DNA of 64,000 nt, taken from Populus alba (Eukaryota > Streptophyta > Magnoliopsida > Malpighiales > Salicaceae). The stretch covers positions 9,796,001-9,860,000 of the forward strand of contig NC_133295.1 in assembly GCF_005239225.2 (NCBI RefSeq). The letters are read 5' to 3'. Shown piece by piece: positions 61,615 to 64,000 of the stretch; the stretch's first letter is position 1, and each line of letters starts with the position of its first letter. The notes under the pieces are model-generated. The model searched no databases. It was not told the DNA's origin and saw nothing but the letters and a program-made list of their open reading frames with translations. The position numbers were made by a program, and so were the translations under genes.

Positions 61615-64000
61615 ATGGCTCAAAAGAGGCAACCGGAAGAGGGTAAGCCTCGTTCTGATGGGAATAATAGCCCTGACGAAAAGAGGAGGAGGTTCGATTT
61701 GAAAAGGTGACTTTTTTTTATTACTACTATATTCGAAGTGAAGTGGGTTTCATTCGCTTTGATGAATTTTGTTGTTGGGTTGTAAATTATGATTGAGATT
61801 GTGGAAGCAATGTGGAAATATGGATTAAAAATGAAGTTTGCTTGCTCGTCTTTGGTGAATAATGAATGCTTTTGTGAAGTTTGAAAACTTTGTTGGGTTT
61901 GTGTTGATTCTTACTTGAGATTCTTGTTGACTGTGCTCTGTTAATGAGTAAATTTCATTTAAAAATTATGAGGGAAATTGTGAAATGAGTGCAGCCTGAA
62001 TTGGCTCTTTATTGTGGTGAGGGAAACAAGGGTGGAATTATCGGATGTGATTCTAGTGCTTGTTGAAGTTTTCTTTCACCTTTCTTGTTTCGGTCACTAA
62101 TCTATTTGTTAATGATGTCTAGTGTGGTTCAGGAGGTGGTTAAAATGCAATCAGTTCAGCATTTGCTAGAGCCAGTTTTGGAACCGTTGATACGTAGTGT
62201 GGTATGTGTGTTTTTTCATGATCAATTGTATTGCAGAATGTTTTATATTACATATAGTCGATTGAGCTTTGATTTTGTAATCAGCATCTTCCTGTTTTGC
62301 TCCTGCAACTTCCATTCAGTATGCAGAGCGGTGTACTAAGATGGTTTATGGTTTGTTAAATTTACAAGCTTGAATAAACGTGACGTAGAAATAAAGGCAT
62401 CAAAATAGCCCTTTCAAAGTTCAAACATAACATTCTCAAATTAACATAATTTGGAGCTTGCATACTTGCGGTTGTTATCGATGGAACCTTTAGAGTAGCA
62501 TATTTAAGCTACCCTCCCCCCTCCCTCTGTTGGTTGCAACTTCCTCCATAATGATATGTTCTGATCAAATTATCCCTGCTCGTGTTGCTGTTGCCTTCTC
62601 CAGCTGTTGAGCCTTCTGTTACTAAATATGTTCCTTTTTTGCTAGATGAGAAGAGGTCTACTTAGCACCAGAATGGTGTGGCTTTCTGTCTGTTAGATTT
62701 GAACATCAGGAACCCCTTGCCTAAACTTCTTAACAAGTTTCAACTGCAAATGGCAAACATTGTTTATCACCTCGCCCTTGTCTCTTTCTTAGATGGGATA
62801 AACTGTCGATCATTCTGGAACAGAATGTCTGTGTCTAATAAGCTGGAATTTTTAGCTTCTGTTTCAAGTTGGTTGGGAAGTGCTGTGAACAAGAAAAAGA
62901 AACTGAGGTCCAACCTAGAATGGACATTGTGGCCTCTGTTAATGGTATAACAGGCTGTTGGCTACTCCAGGCCTTCTCTTCTACCTTCCATTGTAACTCT
63001 CCGAGTTCATCTTACTATCATCAATAATTTTTTAATGTTATATACAGTGGCTTTACTTCAGTAACTGCCCGAAGTCTCTTGGCGAAGCTTGGTCTATTGA
63101 GAATGAAATATATCCATTAAAAACCTATGGTGTGTATCAAATGATGATTGCTAACAAATTAAGATGTTTCCTTGCTTCTTCTTCTGTAAGAACCTGTGTT
63201 TCTTTTTTCTGGTTTGCATATACAGGTCTTCCAACATTGTGTACATGATGTGTTGTCTCATTGTTAACGGATTTGGATGCTTTAAAAAATAAGCAAATGG
63301 TTTTTCAAATGGAACATAATGTGTTAGTTCATATTACTTGTGAACTCTCGCATCTTGTAGTGGTAGTTTATATATAAGAAATTTAATTGATCATATAGAG
63401 TGGTAATGAACTTTTATCTATTATGCTTTTACAGGTAAAAGAGGAAGTCGAATTAGCTCTAAGGAAACATTTGGCCAACATGAAAAGGTAAGAATCAATG
63501 GTCTGAAGGTGTTGAATGGTTTATATATCCTTCAAAGGTAATAGGAAGAAGTGAGAAATGTGTGCGCTTAGAAGATTGTGATCCCTACTACCCTTGTAAT
63601 GGATTCTGTATGACTCATGTTTCTTATGCATCCTTTTTCAGGAACATCGGGAAAGAGATAGGTTCTTCTGAATCAAAAAGCTTAAAACTGCTGTTTGCAA
63701 ACAACCTCTCACTTCCAGTGTTCACTGGAGCTCGTATCGAAGGAGAAGAAGGTCCAGTATTAAAAGTGGTTTTGATGGATACTCTTACTGGGAAAATTGT
63801 CAACTCTGGTCCCGAGTCTTCTTCCAGAGTGGAAATTGTCGTTCTTGAGGGTGATTTTGACGGTGATGAGGGTGAGAATTGGACATCTGAAGAATTCAAG
63901 ACTAACATTGTGAGGGAGAGAGAAGGAAAGAAACCCCTTCTTACAGGAGATGTACTCCTCAATCTTAAAGAGGGGATTTGTTTGGTTGGTGAGATTTCAT
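61615..64000 (+). CDS. CBP60 calmodulin-binding protein, N-terminal part (runs off window)
   Basis: Exons: 61615-61706, 62123-62201, 63435-63487, 63642 to beyond 64000. The first 194 residues are readable. It starts MAQKRQPEEGKPRSDGNNSP, followed by a basic nuclear-localisation-like KRRR. The conserved CBP60 start is VVQEVVKMQSVQHLLEPVLE, with VVKEEVELAL across the exon 2/3 junction. The plant-specific DNA-binding-type core begins with LKLLFANNLSLPVFTGARIE and continues to GDVLLNLKEGICLVGEI at the end of the window. CBP60 proteins are nuclear regulators of immunity and salicylic acid synthesis and most bind calmodulin (family knowledge). IRSVVKEE replaces the usual IRRVVKEE. Which CBP60 (a-f or g/SARD1 type) cannot be settled without the C-terminus; the N-terminus fits the B/C/D group. 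Confidence 0.93.

Overview
This is nuclear DNA from a dicot tree, most likely Salicaceae (Populus or Salix). The case rests on intron-rich plant genes, AT-rich intergenic DNA, tRNA-derived SINEs, many short AT-rich elements ending in GTGTTTGG/CCAAACAC, and conserved proteins that look poplar-like. The species call is an inference.

Genes: seven protein genes are well supported. They are a U-box/ARM E3 ligase of the PUB38/40 type (12129-13781, +), a class III peroxidase (21768-22757, -), a 15-exon GH47 alpha-mannosidase-like gene of the MNS5/EDEM type (27004-34473, +), a GASA/snakin peptide gene (38334-38969, +), the 40S ribosomal protein uS3 gene (41899-44091, -), and the start of a CBP60 calmodulin-binding protein gene cut by the window end (61615-64000, +). 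The seventh is a decayed LOG cytokinin-activating enzyme copy inside a retrotransposon (2035-2688, -). Two decayed or fragmentary genes of unknown family lie at 41079-41738 and 53177-53709. The genes are unrelated neighbours and form no pathway.

Layout: positions 1-8559 hold most of a minus-strand Ty3-type (Athila-like) LTR retrotransposon. It kept gag and protease, lost RT/RNase H and the integrase core, and carries two extra plant-gene-like ORFs between pol and the 3' LTR: a Cys-pair protein of unknown family and an intronless LOG copy with its own TATA and GA-rich leader. 8560-11340 is old repeat DNA with several tandem arrays. 14380-18780 is MITE, minisatellite and Ty3 pol debris. 28716-31380 is a large MNS5 intron holding an LTR element. 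46600-50600 has a tandem duplication and a segmental duplication whose two copies carry different later insertions. 55872-56374 is a complete tiny TRIM in LTR-internal-LTR-internal-LTR form with a perfect 5-bp target duplication. 57505-60420 is a decayed LTR element with a gag remnant.

Best second looks: the gene-carrying retrotransposon, the tandem TRIM, the unknown gene relic downstream of RPS3, the SINE with a perfect 16-bp target duplication, and two GC-AG introns.
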